Assembly: GCF_021191635.1 (NCBI RefSeq) | Contig: NZ_JAIWPR010000016.1 | Coordinates: 1-64,000, forward strand | Length of the DNA stretch: 64,000 nt | From: Alterluteimonas quercicellularis | GTDB taxonomy: Bacteria > Pseudomonadota > Gammaproteobacteria > Xanthomonadales > Xanthomonadaceae | Direction: 5' to 3' | Shown: positions 1 through 6,612 of the stretch, piece by piece | Numbering within the stretch: position 1 is the stretch's first letter | Layout: each line of letters opens with the position of its first letter | Notes under the pieces: model-generated | What the model was told of the DNA's origin: nothing | The model's input: only the letters and a program-made list of their open reading frames with translations | Database searches by the model: none | Made by a program: the position numbers and the translations under genes

Positions 1-76
1 GGGCGCGCGCCCCCCCCCCCCCCGCCCCCGCCCCCCCCCCCCCCCCCCCCCCCCCCGGGCCCCCCCCCCCCCCCCC
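1..76. other. Homopolymeric C/G junk at window start
   Basis: Almost pure cytosine with a few G residues. It carries no codon structure and does not resemble any repeat arm elsewhere in the window apart from the similar tract near 54.9-55.0 kb. Most likely this is a contig edge or base-calling artefact in a GC-rich hairpin rather than biological sequence. Confidence 0.75.
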
Positions 77-108
77 GCGACGGCTTCCGGAGTCCGCGGG
101 AAAAAGGC

Positions 109-136
109 AAAAAAGAAACCCGCCGAGTGGCGGGCT
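109..136 (-). terminator. Rho-independent terminator of htpX
   Basis: On the minus strand a 6-bp GC stem (CCCGCC/GGCGGG, arms at 119-124 and 129-134) with a 4-base loop is followed by a T-rich run (complement of the A-rich stretch 105-118). It lies about 55 bases beyond the htpX stop codon, the right place and orientation to end the htpX transcript. Confidence 0.75.
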
Positions 137-189
137 TCTTCGTCGGGTCCGAGGTCGCGCTCCCTGCTCCCTCGTCCGCGCCGCCGCGA

Positions 190-1083
190 TCAGATCGCCC
201 GCTGGTGGACGCCGTCCTCCTGCCCGAGCTGGGCGTCGCGCAGGGCCTGGATGCGCTCCTCCAGCGGCGGGTGGCTCATCAGCAGCCGCTTCAGGCCGTG
301 GCCGACGCCGCCGCTGATGCCGAAGGCCGCGACCTGCTTGGGCAGGGTGTTGTGGCCGTAGGTCTGGCCCAGGCGTTCGAGCGCGGCGATCATCTTGTGG
401 CGGCCGGCCAGCTGCGCGCCGCCGACGTCGGCGCGGAACTCGCGGCGCCGCGAGAACCACATCGCGATCATGCTGGCGAACAGGCCGAAGATCATGTCCA
501 GCACGAACACGATGCCGTAGTAGGCGAGCCCGCCGCCCTCGCGGCCGAGGTAGTTGCTGATCGCGCGGCCGACGATGCGGGCCAGGAAGATCACGAAGGT
601 ATTGAGCACGCCCTGCAGCAGGGCCATCGTCACCATGTCGCCGTTGGCGACGTGGGCGACCTCGTGGCCGAGCACCGCCTCGGCCTCGTCGCGGTCCATC
701 GCCCGCAGCAGGCCGGTGGACACCGCGACCAGCGCGTTGTTGCGGTTGGCGCCGGTGGCGAAGGCGTTGATCTCCGGGGCGTCGTAGATGGCGACCTCGG
801 GCATGCCGATGCCGGCGGCCTCGGCCTGGCGGCGCACGGTCTCGACCAGCCAGCGCTCGGTCTCGTTGGCGGGCTGCTCGATCACGTGCGCGCCGGTGCC
901 GCGCTTGGCGCTCCACTTCGACAGCGCCAGCGAGACGAACGACCCGCCGAAGCCGAAGATCGCGGCGAACATCAGCAGGCCGGCGTTGGTCGCGGGGTCG
1001 ATGCCGAAGATGGCCATGATGATGCTGACCAGCGCCAGCACGGCCAGGTTGGTGGCGAGGAACAGGGCGATTCGGCTGAACAT
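190..1083 (-). CDS. htpX: Membrane zinc metalloprotease HtpX
   Basis: The product is 297 aa, close to the 293 aa of the E. coli heat-shock protease HtpX. It is an M48-family inner-membrane enzyme that helps degrade misfolded membrane proteins. Two N-terminal hydrophobic segments (about residues 4-25 and 35-55) precede the zinc motif HEVAH at residues 140-144. Two further hydrophobic stretches follow, and the REFRAD segment supplies the probable third zinc ligand. The gene stands alone, divergent from gluQ, with a terminator downstream. A possible heat-shock promoter lies in the intergenic region. Identification is firm. Confidence 0.97.
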   Translation of the reverse strand: MFSRIALFLATNLAVLALVSIIMAIFGIDPATNAGLLMFAAIFGFGGSFVSLALSKWSAKRGTGAHVIEQPANETERWLVETVRRQAEAAGIGMPEVAIYDAPEINAFATGANRNNALVAVSTGLLRAMDRDEAEAVLGHEVAHVANGDMVTMALLQGVLNTFVIFLARIVGRAISNYLGREGGGLAYYGIVFVLDMIFGLFASMIAMWFSRRREFRADVGGAQLAGRHKMIAALERLGQTYGHNTLPKQVAAFGISGGVGHGLKRLLMSHPPLEERIQALRDAQLGQEDGVHQRAI

Positions 1084-1133
1084 CGTGGGGGTGTCCGTCG
1101 TCTTGTGTCGCGGCGCGCGGCCGCAGGCGATTC

Positions 1134-1164
1134 ACCAGATAAGGCCTGGCGATGTAAATTCAAG
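1134..1164 (-). promoter_or_regulatory. Possible sigma-32-type promoter of htpX
   Basis: Read on the minus strand, CTTGAA (complement of 1159-1164) is followed after about 14 bases by CCTTATCT. This resembles the heat-shock pattern CTTGAA-N13/15-CCCCATnT. E. coli htpX is heat-inducible, so the location is sensible. The -10 half matches only partly, and the site overlaps the upstream GTG candidate start of gluQ. Treat as a suggestion. Confidence 0.35.
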
Positions 1165-1202
1165 TGAAACCGCGCGCGCTTCGCCGCGCAAGTCCCCGCC
1201 CG

Positions 1203-2117
1203 ATGCCTCGACCCGCCCCTCCCGCGCCGCGCCGCGGGCGCTTCGCCCCCTCGCCCACCGGACCGCTGCACGCCGGCTCGCTGGTGGCCGCGCTCGGCAG
1301 CTGGCTGATGGCGCGCCGCGCCGGCGGCGAGTGGCGCGTGCGCATCGAGGACCTCGATCCGCCGCGCGAGGCGCCGGGCGCAGCGCAGGCGCAGCTGGCC
1401 GCGCTGCACCGGCTGGGCCTGGTTCCCGACGGCCCGGTGCTGCGGCAGAGCGCGCGCGGCGCGCTCTACGCCGCGGCGCTGGCGCGCCTGCTCGATGCCG
1501 GCCACGCCTTCGTCTGCCACTGCAGCCGCGCCGACCTGGCCGTGCACGGCGGCCTGCACCGCGCCTGCGTGCCCGGCGCGCGGCGGCCCGACCCCGCGGT
1601 CCGGCTGCGCGTGCCGCCCGGCTGCGCGATCGCGTTCGACGACGGCGTCCACGGCCGGGTGCGGCAGGACGTGCACGCCGAGGTCGGCGACTTCGTGCTG
1701 CGCCGGGCCGACGGCCTATGGGCCTACCAGCTCGCCGTGGTCGTCGACGACGCCGGCCAGGGGATCACCGACGTCGTGCGCGGCGCCGACCTGCTCGATT
1801 CCACGCCGCGCCAGATCCTGCTGCAGCGCCTGCTCGGCCTGCCGACGCCCGCCTACGTCCACCTGCCGCTGCGGCTGGACGAGGCCGGCCGCAAGCTGTC
1901 GAAGTCGCTCGGCGCCGCGCCGGTCGAGGACGACCCGGTCGCCGCGCTCGACGCCGCCTGGCGCTTCCTCGGGCAGGCGCCGCTCGCGCCCCGCCCGCCC
2001 GGACCGTCCGCGTGGCTGGTCGCGGCGCTGGCCGCGTTCGCGCCCGCGCGCATTCCCCGCGGCGCGCCGGGCCGGCTCGCCGCAACGCACAACGCGCCCG
2101 ACCCGGAGGGCGCCTAG
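1203..2117 (+). CDS. gluQ: Glutamyl-Q tRNA(Asp) synthetase
   Basis: A 304-aa paralogue of the glutamyl-tRNA synthetase catalytic core without an anticodon-binding domain, as in E. coli YadB/GluQ-RS (about 300 aa). It activates glutamate and attaches it to queuosine in the tRNA-Asp anticodon. Near the N-terminus [14 protein letters not shown] is the class I HIGH-type signature. A zinc-site CHC pair with a later cysteine follows in the [12 protein letters not shown] region, and KLSKS is the KMSKS-loop equivalent. The ATG at 1203 places the signature about 12 residues in, as in the family. An in-frame GTG at 1164 would add 13 basic residues and overlap the htpX promoter region. Neither start has a good Shine-Dalgarno. 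Confidence 0.93.
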   Translation: MPRPAPPAPRRGRFAPSPTGPLHAGSLVAALGSWLMARRAGGEWRVRIEDLDPPREAPGAAQAQLAALHRLGLVPDGPVLRQSARGALYAAALARLLDAGHAFVCHCSRADLAVHGGLHRACVPGARRPDPAVRLRVPPGCAIAFDDGVHGRVRQDVHAEVGDFVLRRADGLWAYQLAVVVDDAGQGITDVVRGADLLDSTPRQILLQRLLGLPTPAYVHLPLRLDEAGRKLSKSLGAAPVEDDPVAALDAAWRFLGQAPLAPRPPGPSAWLVAALAAFAPARIPRGAPGRLAATHNAPDPEGA

Positions 2118-2164
2118 AATCGGGGAGACCTCTTTCCGATCAGCGCATTCCAGGAGACGCACAC

Positions 2165-2905
2165 ATGACTTCAAGAGTGGCCCTCGTCACGGGCGGCACC
2201 GGTGGCATCGGCACCGCGATCTGCAAGCGGCTGCAGGCCGCCGGCCATCGCGTCGCCACCAACTACCGCGACGAGGCGCGGGCGCGCGCGTGGCAGGAGA
2301 AGATGCGCGGCGGCGGCTGCGAGGTGACCCTGGTGCCCGGCGACGTCGCCTCGCCCGAGGACGCCGAGCGCATGGTGCGCGGCGTGGAGGCCGAGCTTGG
2401 GCCGGTCGAGATCCTGGTCAACAACGCCGGCATCACCCGCGACACCACCTTCCACAAGATGACCCCGCAGCAGTGGCAGGAGGTCATCAACACCAACCTC
2501 AACTCGGTGTTCAACGTCACCCGGCCGGTGATCGAGGGCATGCGCGATCGCAAGTGGGGCCGCATCGTGCAGATCAGCTCGATCAACGGCCAGAAGGGCC
2601 AGTACGGCCAGGCCAACTACGCGGCGGCCAAGGCCGGCATGCACGGCTTCACCATCTCGCTGGCGCAGGAGAACGCGCGCTTCGGCATCACCGTCAACAC
2701 CGTCTCGCCGGGCTACATCGGCACCGACATGGTGATGGCGGTGCCCGAACCGGTGCGCGAGAAGATCGTCGCCCAGATCCCGACCGGCCGCCTCGGCACG
2801 CCGGACGAGATCGCCTACGCGGTGGCGTTCTTCCTGCCCGACGAGGCGGCCTGGATCACCGGCGCCAACCTGTCGGCCAACGGCGGCCAGTACATGGGCT
2901 GGTAG
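2165..2905 (+). CDS. phaB: Acetoacetyl-CoA reductase (PhaB/PhbB)
   Basis: A 246-aa classical short-chain dehydrogenase. It reduces acetoacetyl-CoA to (R)-3-hydroxybutyryl-CoA with NADPH, the second step of polyhydroxybutyrate synthesis. Visible features are the Rossmann glycine motif TGGTGGIG at residues 9-16, NNAG in the core, and the Ser-Tyr-Lys active site in SSINGQKGQYGQANYAAAK. The segment VSPGYIGTDMV is typical of PhaB rather than FabG. The ATG at 2165 follows a GGAGA-like ribosome site; a longer open frame upstream is only the antisense of other sequence. It precedes phaR and a second reductase. Confidence 0.93.
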   Translation: MTSRVALVTGGTGGIGTAICKRLQAAGHRVATNYRDEARARAWQEKMRGGGCEVTLVPGDVASPEDAERMVRGVEAELGPVEILVNNAGITRDTTFHKMTPQQWQEVINTNLNSVFNVTRPVIEGMRDRKWGRIVQISSINGQKGQYGQANYAAAKAGMHGFTISLAQENARFGITVNTVSPGYIGTDMVMAVPEPVREKIVAQIPTGRLGTPDEIAYAVAFFLPDEAAWITGANLSANGGQYMGW

Positions 2906-2915
2906 CCCCGCGGGC

Positions 2916-2936
2916 GCCCGCGCTGAATGCGCGGGC
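2916..2936 (+). other. GC hairpin between phaB and phaR
   Basis: A 7-bp stem GCCCGCG/CGCGGGC with a 7-base loop lies just after the phaB stop. It has no U-tract, so it is more likely an mRNA-stabilising or processing hairpin than an intrinsic terminator. Confidence 0.4.
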
Positions 2937-3019
2937 CCGGCGCCCCGGACGATGGTCCAAGTTGCGCCGGCTTCCGGCGTGCGCCATGCTGCGGGGCAAT
3001 ACGGCCAGGCCTTCGATTC

Positions 3020-3505
3020 ATGAGCGATCTGCGCATCATCAAGAAGTATCCCAATCGCCGCCTCTACGACACCGAGATTTCCAGCTACATCACCATCGAG
3101 GACGTGCGCCAGCTGATCCTCGACGGCGAGAACTTCGAGGTCCGCGACGCCAAGAGCGGCGACGATCTCACCCGCCAGGTGCTGCTGCAGATCATCGCCG
3201 AGCACGAGCAGGACGGGCAGCCGATGCTGTCCACGCAGCTGCTGAGCCAGATCATCCGCTTCTACGGCGACTCGCTGCAGGGCTTCATGGCGACCTACCT
3301 CGAGCGCTCCATGCAGACCTTCCTCGACCAGCAGCAGCAGTTCCGCCAGCAGATGAGCGGCCTGCTGGGGCAGACGCCCTGGTCGATGATGAACAAGCTC
3401 ACCGAGCGCAACCTGGAGCTCTGGCAGGAGTTTCAGCAGAACCTGATCGGCAGCGTGGGCCGCGCACCCGGCCCCGAGAAGCCCGGCGACAAGCGCGGCC
3501 GCTGA
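3020..3505 (+). CDS. phaR: Polyhydroxyalkanoate synthesis repressor PhaR
   Basis: 161 aa. The N-terminal PHB/PHA accumulation regulator DNA-binding domain (KKYPNRRLYDTEISSYITI, residues about 6-25, then VRQLI) is diagnostic. A central PHB-accumulation repeat follows (FYGDSLQGFMATYLERSM), then a Gln-rich helix around QQQQFRQQMSG. Members bind DNA and the PHA polymer and repress phasin and phaR genes until polymer accumulates. The start is the ATG at 3020, which directly gives the conserved N-terminus; the frame is open further upstream without homology. Its position between two phaB paralogues links it to PHB metabolism. Confidence 0.93.
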   Translation: MSDLRIIKKYPNRRLYDTEISSYITIEDVRQLILDGENFEVRDAKSGDDLTRQVLLQIIAEHEQDGQPMLSTQLLSQIIRFYGDSLQGFMATYLERSMQTFLDQQQQFRQQMSGLLGQTPWSMMNKLTERNLELWQEFQQNLIGSVGRAPGPEKPGDKRGR

Positions 3506-3517
3506 GCCGCCGCCGCC

Positions 3518-3549
3518 CGCGCCGGGCCGCTGCAGCGGCGCCCGGCGCG
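3518..3549 (+). other. Near-perfect GC hairpin after phaR
   Basis: Arms CGCGCCGGGC (3518-3527) and GCCCGGCGCG (3540-3549) are perfectly complementary. The intervening CGCTGCAGCG is itself palindromic, so a stem of about 15 bp is possible. No U-run follows, so transcription probably continues into the second reductase. It could be an mRNA stabiliser. Confidence 0.4.
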
Positions 3550-3602
3550 GCCCGATCCCTCGTTCCCGATCCCGACTCCTTCCGGCTCCCGGAGCATTTC
3601 GC

Positions 3603-4343
3603 ATGAGCAAACGTGTCGCCGCCGTCACCGGCGGACTCGGCGGGCTGGGGACCGCCATCTGCCTGCACCTGGCGCGCGCGGGCCACCGCGTGGTCGCCGC
3701 CGACCTCGACGGCCAGCCCGAGCGGCTCGCCGCCTTCGAGGCCGCGGTGCATGGCCTGGACGTGGAGTTCGCCGCGCTCGACGTGTCCGACTTCGCGGCC
3801 TGCGGCCGCTTCGTGGCGGACGTGCAGGCGCGCCACGGCGCGCTGGACGTGCTGGTCAACAACGCCGGCATCACCCGCGACGTCACCCTGCGCAAGATGG
3901 ATCGCGTGCAGTGGCAGGACGTCGTCGACGTCAACCTGGGCAGCGTGTTCAACCTGTGCCGCCACGCGGTGGACGGCATGGTCGAGCGCGGCTTCGGCCG
4001 CATCGTCAACCTGTCCTCGGTCAACGGCCAGACCGGCCAGTTCGGGCAGACCAACTACTCGGCCGCCAAGGCCGGCATGCACGGCTTCACCATGGCGCTG
4101 GCGCGCGAGGTCGCGCGCAAGGGGGTGACCGTCAACACCGTCTCGCCCGGCTACTGCGAGACCGCGCTGGTCATGCGCATGCCCGAGGCGATCCGCGCCG
4201 ACATCGTCGACAAGGTGCCGGTGGGCCGCCTGGGCCGGCCCGAGGAGATCGCACGCGCCGTCGCCTTCCTGGTCGCCGAGGACGCCGGCTTCGTCACCGG
4301 CGCCAACCTGCCGGTCAACGGCGGCCTCTTCATGAGCTTCTGA
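3603..4343 (+). CDS. phaB: Second acetoacetyl-CoA reductase paralogue
   Basis: 246 aa, the same length as the upstream PhaB and clearly homologous along its whole length. Shared landmarks are NNAGITRD, the Ser-Tyr-Lys site in SSVNGQTGQFGQTNYSAAK, and VTVNTVSPGYCET. It is an SDR expected to reduce 3-oxoacyl-CoA with NADPH. Differences from the first copy in the cofactor region (AADLDGQPERL instead of NYRDEARA) raise the possibility that the copies differ in NADH/NADPH preference. The stop codon at 4341-4343 is the first base triplet of a dispersed repeat. No polymerase gene (phaC) is in view. Confidence 0.88.
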   Translation: MSKRVAAVTGGLGGLGTAICLHLARAGHRVVAADLDGQPERLAAFEAAVHGLDVEFAALDVSDFAACGRFVADVQARHGALDVLVNNAGITRDVTLRKMDRVQWQDVVDVNLGSVFNLCRHAVDGMVERGFGRIVNLSSVNGQTGQFGQTNYSAAKAGMHGFTMALAREVARKGVTVNTVSPGYCETALVMRMPEAIRADIVDKVPVGRLGRPEEIARAVAFLVAEDAGFVTGANLPVNGGLFMSF

Positions 4344-4492
4344 GAACCCGTCCGAGGGCTTGCGCGTGCGCCGCCACCCGGGGTGGTCTCGGCATCGCGC
4401 CGGCGATGGGCCCGCAGGGTGGCAACCAGGAAGGCGCCGCGCTTTCCGCGCTCTGCCAGGCGCCATCCGGCTGCGTTCGCGACAGGCGTCGA
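4341..4492 (+). repeat. Dispersed repeat family C, copy 1
   Basis: About 150 bp starting at the phaB stop codon. It is recognisably homologous, in reverse orientation, to 12121-12308, which starts at the fabV stop codon. Shared blocks include AACCCGT.CGA, CATCGCGCCGGCGATGG, and the run around GCGCCA.CCGGCTGCG.TCGCGAC. It has no coding capacity that matches a family. It is probably a non-autonomous mobile or REP-like element that sits at gene ends. Confidence 0.6.
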
Positions 4493-4563
4493 AAGCGTCC
4501 CGGGAGAGTGGGCGGCAGCGTGGACCTTCTCCTGCTGGGCAGCCTCTTGCGCGAAGGAGATCG

Positions 4564-4953
4564 CTACCGTCGTTTCTTGCCGGGCGCAGGCTGCCAGCCG
4601 GCAACCAGCGCGAGCAGCCCCGGGAAGCGCGCTTCGAGGTCCTCGCTGCGCAGCCGGCTGCGCCGCTCCAGCCCATACTGCCGCTGGCGGATCACTCCCG
4701 CTTCGCGCAGCGCCTTGAAGTGGTGCGTCAGCGACGACTTGGGGCGGTCGAACCCGAACCAGCCGCACGGATGATCGTAGGCCTTCGCTTCCAGCATCAG
4801 CTTGCGCACGATGGTCAGGCGCAGGGGATCGGCCAGTGCGCCCAGGATGGTCTCGAGGCGCAGGTCGGCGATATCCGGTTCCGGCAGCGGGTCGGGCAGA
4901 TCGGCGGGTTCGCCGCCGGCCGCGCCCGACTCGGTCTTTCCGACGGTGTTCAT
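4564..4953 (-). CDS. ArsR-family winged-helix repressor
   Basis: 129 aa. ILGALADPLRLTIVRKLM followed by SSLTHHFKALREAGVI (residues about 72-87) is the winged helix-turn-helix of ArsR/SmtB-type regulators. The classical CxC metal motif is absent; only one cysteine (HPCGWF) is present. The inducer is therefore probably a small molecule rather than arsenite. It is transcribed leftward immediately after the membrane hydrolase gene. Its own promoter contains the same 20-bp dyad found in front of the divergent oxidoreductase gene, so it probably represses itself and its neighbours. DNA here is lower in GC than the core genes. Confidence 0.9.
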   Translation of the reverse strand: MNTVGKTESGAAGGEPADLPDPLPEPDIADLRLETILGALADPLRLTIVRKLMLEAKAYDHPCGWFGFDRPKSSLTHHFKALREAGVIRQRQYGLERRSRLRSEDLEARFPGLLALVAGWQPAPGKKRR

Positions 4954-4959
4954 GGGCCG

Positions 4960-4988
4960 ATTGTAGCAACTGTACGAGATCTATCGAA
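4960..4988 (-). promoter_or_regulatory. Promoter of the arsR-type gene
   Basis: On the minus strand TTCGAT (complement of 4983-4988) and TACAAT (complement of 4960-4965) are separated by 17 bases. The predicted start point falls at or within a base or two of the ATG at 4953, suggesting a leaderless transcript. The -35 and the spacer are covered by the operator dyad. Confidence 0.5.
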
Positions 4989-4990
4989 CA
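4971..4990. promoter_or_regulatory. ArsR operator dyad, site 1
   Basis: TGTACGA-N6-TCGAACA, a 20-bp imperfect inverted repeat with one mismatch between half-sites. It covers the -35 and spacer of the repressor gene promoter and overlaps the hydrolase stop codon. An almost identical copy lies at 6016-6035. Confidence 0.6.
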
Positions 4991-5994
4991 GGCTTGCCCC
5001 AGATGCGTGTCCGGAGTCCCGACAGGGTGCTTCGGAGATCCATCTCGGAGGGCAACTGCTGCGGCGGCGAGACTTCGCCCCACCGGCCCCCGGTGCGCTC
5101 GGCGACCACGAAGTTGAAAAGGTATCCCGGCTCGTGCCCCATGCGAAGGTCCGACAGCACGAGGCGCCGATCGTCATCCACCCTTGCCCGCATGTATCCG
5201 CCGTTGAACCAGGTCAGACGCTCGACCGCCGGCAAGTGCCGCACGGCGGCCAGCGCTCCGGTGTCGGAGGCATGGGCGCGAAACCGCATCGGTTCGCGGC
5301 CGGCCAGCAGCGACCGTTCGCCGACCAGGTAACCGTCGGGCGTCATCACCACCACGCGCCACGACAGCGTCGTGAGCGGCATCGGGACCGAGAAACGCGG
5401 CGCATGATGCCGGCCTGTAACGGACAAGGCTGCAACGGCGTCCCGTTCGACCATGCCCTTTGCGAGCAGCGACCATCCAAGGTAGCCCGAACTCGACAGC
5501 AGGCCGACCAGCAGGCAGGCGGCACCGGCCCGCCGCGCGCCGACCCATGCGGCAAGCAGCACGCCAAGGAGCAGCGGCGCGGTATAGCCGGGATCGACGA
5601 TGAACATGCTCGACAGTGACATCGGGCCAACGGGCAACGGCCACAGCAGCTGCGTACCGTAAGCGGTGAAGCTGTCCAGCAGCGGGTGCGTCGACAACGC
5701 CAGCTGGATCGCCCACATCCAGCGTTGCGGCGCCTGCTTCACCGGAAGCCAGCGCCGCCGCAGCAAGGCCCAGATCGACCATCCCGCGAACGGCAGCACC
5801 AGCAGCGAGTGGGAAGGCGCGCGGTGCCAGGTCATGCGCGTGACCGGATTGTCGACCAGCATCAGTGGCAGCGTGTCGAGGTCCGGCAGCGTTCCCAGCA
5901 ACGCTCCAGCCAGCAGGGCCGCCCGCCGATGGCTGGCCGGTACGGCAAGCGCCGCGACGGTGCTTCCGAGCGCGATCTGGGTCAGCGAATCCAC
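4981..5994 (-). CDS. YdjM/YbcI-type membrane-bound metal-dependent hydrolase
   Basis: 337 aa from the chosen start. The N-terminal half matches the LexA-binding inner-membrane hydrolase (YdjM, DUF457) family: DSLTQIALGSTVAAL, then GTLPDLDTL and a conserved HRAPSHSLL around residues 55-65. Further on come LSTHPLLDSFTAYG and several membrane segments. The C-terminal 150 residues form a soluble region. The GTG at 5994 makes the protein begin MDSLTQ, the usual family start. A TTG at 6006 would add four residues. Biochemical substrate is unknown. It is divergent from the oxidoreductase gene, sharing the intergenic operator. Confidence 0.85.
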   Translation of the reverse strand: MDSLTQIALGSTVAALAVPASHRRAALLAGALLGTLPDLDTLPLMLVDNPVTRMTWHRAPSHSLLVLPFAGWSIWALLRRRWLPVKQAPQRWMWAIQLALSTHPLLDSFTAYGTQLLWPLPVGPMSLSSMFIVDPGYTAPLLLGVLLAAWVGARRAGAACLLVGLLSSSGYLGWSLLAKGMVERDAVAALSVTGRHHAPRFSVPMPLTTLSWRVVVMTPDGYLVGERSLLAGREPMRFRAHASDTGALAAVRHLPAVERLTWFNGGYMRARVDDDRRLVLSDLRMGHEPGYLFNFVVAERTGGRWGEVSPPQQLPSEMDLRSTLSGLRTRIWGKPVR

Positions 5995-6011
5995 GTCCGT
6001 GCCCAACCTTG

Positions 6012-6040
6012 TTGATGTACGAGATTTATCGAACTATAGT
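6012..6040 (+). promoter_or_regulatory. Rightward promoter of the oxidoreductase-MFS operon
   Basis: TTGATG (6012-6017) and TATAGT (6035-6040) are 17 bases apart in an unusually AT-rich stretch. A second TATAGT overlaps at 6040-6045. The ArsR-type dyad fills the spacer, the ideal place for repression by blocking RNA polymerase. Confidence 0.7.
6016..6035. promoter_or_regulatory. ArsR operator dyad, site 2
   Basis: TGTACGA-N6-TCGAAC, matching site 1 at 4971-4990 at 18 of 20 positions. It sits between the -35 and -10 boxes of the rightward promoter. Its location in a shared divergent region means it could control both the hydrolase and the oxidoreductase-MFS operon. Confidence 0.65.
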
Positions 6041-6044
6041 ATAG

Positions 6045-6060
6045 TACGAAAAAATTCGTA
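6045..6060. promoter_or_regulatory. AT-rich inverted repeat downstream of operator
   Basis: TACGAA-AAAA-TTCGTA is a perfect 6-bp inverted repeat. It lies over the predicted transcription start of the rightward promoter. It shares the TACGA core of the ArsR dyad and could be a secondary binding site or a 5' mRNA hairpin. Confidence 0.4.
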
Positions 6061-6072
6061 TATAGGCCCGTC

Positions 6073-6612
6073 GTGTCCGATCCTCTGGTCATCGTTGCCC
6101 ACCCCGACCTTCCGCGGTCGCGGATCAATGCCGCATGGATCGCCGCATTGCGGCAGGAGCCGGGCATTGCGGTGCACGACCTGTACGGTCGCTATGCCGG
6201 CGAGGCGATCGACGTGCAGGCCGAACAGCAGCGGTTGTCATCGCACGAGCGCATCGTCCTGCAGTTCCCATTCCACTGGTACGGCTGCCCGCCGCTGTTG
6301 AAGACGTGGCTGGACGTCGTCCTCGAGCACGGCTGGGCCTACGGCCCCGGCGCGGATGCGCTCGAGGGCAAGCAGCTGGGCATCGCGGTGTCCGCCTGGT
6401 CCAGGCCGGAGGACTACCGCAAGGATGGCCGCTACGGACGGACGATGGACGAGCTGACCAGCCCGTTCGAGGTCACCGCCCTGCGGGTGGGCATGCGCTA
6501 TCTGCCGGGCTTCTTCCTCAATGGCGTGGGCGATATCGACGACCGGCAACTGGCCGCCAATGCCCTGGCGTATCGCGCTCATGTGCGGCACGGCGAGAGG
6601 GCTTCCCGATGA
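6073..6612 (+). CDS. Flavodoxin-fold NAD(P)H oxidoreductase (KefF/MdaB-like)
   Basis: 179 aa, the usual length for NAD(P)H:quinone oxidoreductases of the modulator-of-drug-activity/KefF group, which reduce quinones and other electrophiles by two electrons using FMN or FAD. Recognisable segments are VIVAHPDLPRSRIN at the N-terminus, QFPFHWYGCPPLLKTWLDVV near residues 64-83, and HGWAYGPGADALEGK. The GTG at 6073 gives the conserved N-terminus. The following MFS gene overlaps its stop in an ATGA arrangement, so the two are translationally coupled. Together with the adjacent repressor this looks like an inducible detoxification and efflux pair. Confidence 0.9.
   Translation: MSDPLVIVAHPDLPRSRINAAWIAALRQEPGIAVHDLYGRYAGEAIDVQAEQQRLSSHERIVLQFPFHWYGCPPLLKTWLDVVLEHGWAYGPGADALEGKQLGIAVSAWSRPEDYRKDGRYGRTMDELTSPFEVTALRVGMRYLPGFFLNGVGDIDDRQLAANALAYRAHVRHGERASR

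Noticed and set aside
3518..3549. Strong hairpin after phaR as an intrinsic terminator
   Set aside because: No U-run on either strand; recorded only as a hairpin.
4564..4953. Arsenic resistance operon (ArsR-type gene, plus an ArsC-like gene at 19279-19638)
   Set aside because: The regulator lacks the metal cysteines, its neighbours are a quinone reductase and an MFS pump, and the ArsC-fold gene is a distant YffB-type protein in the dap cluster.
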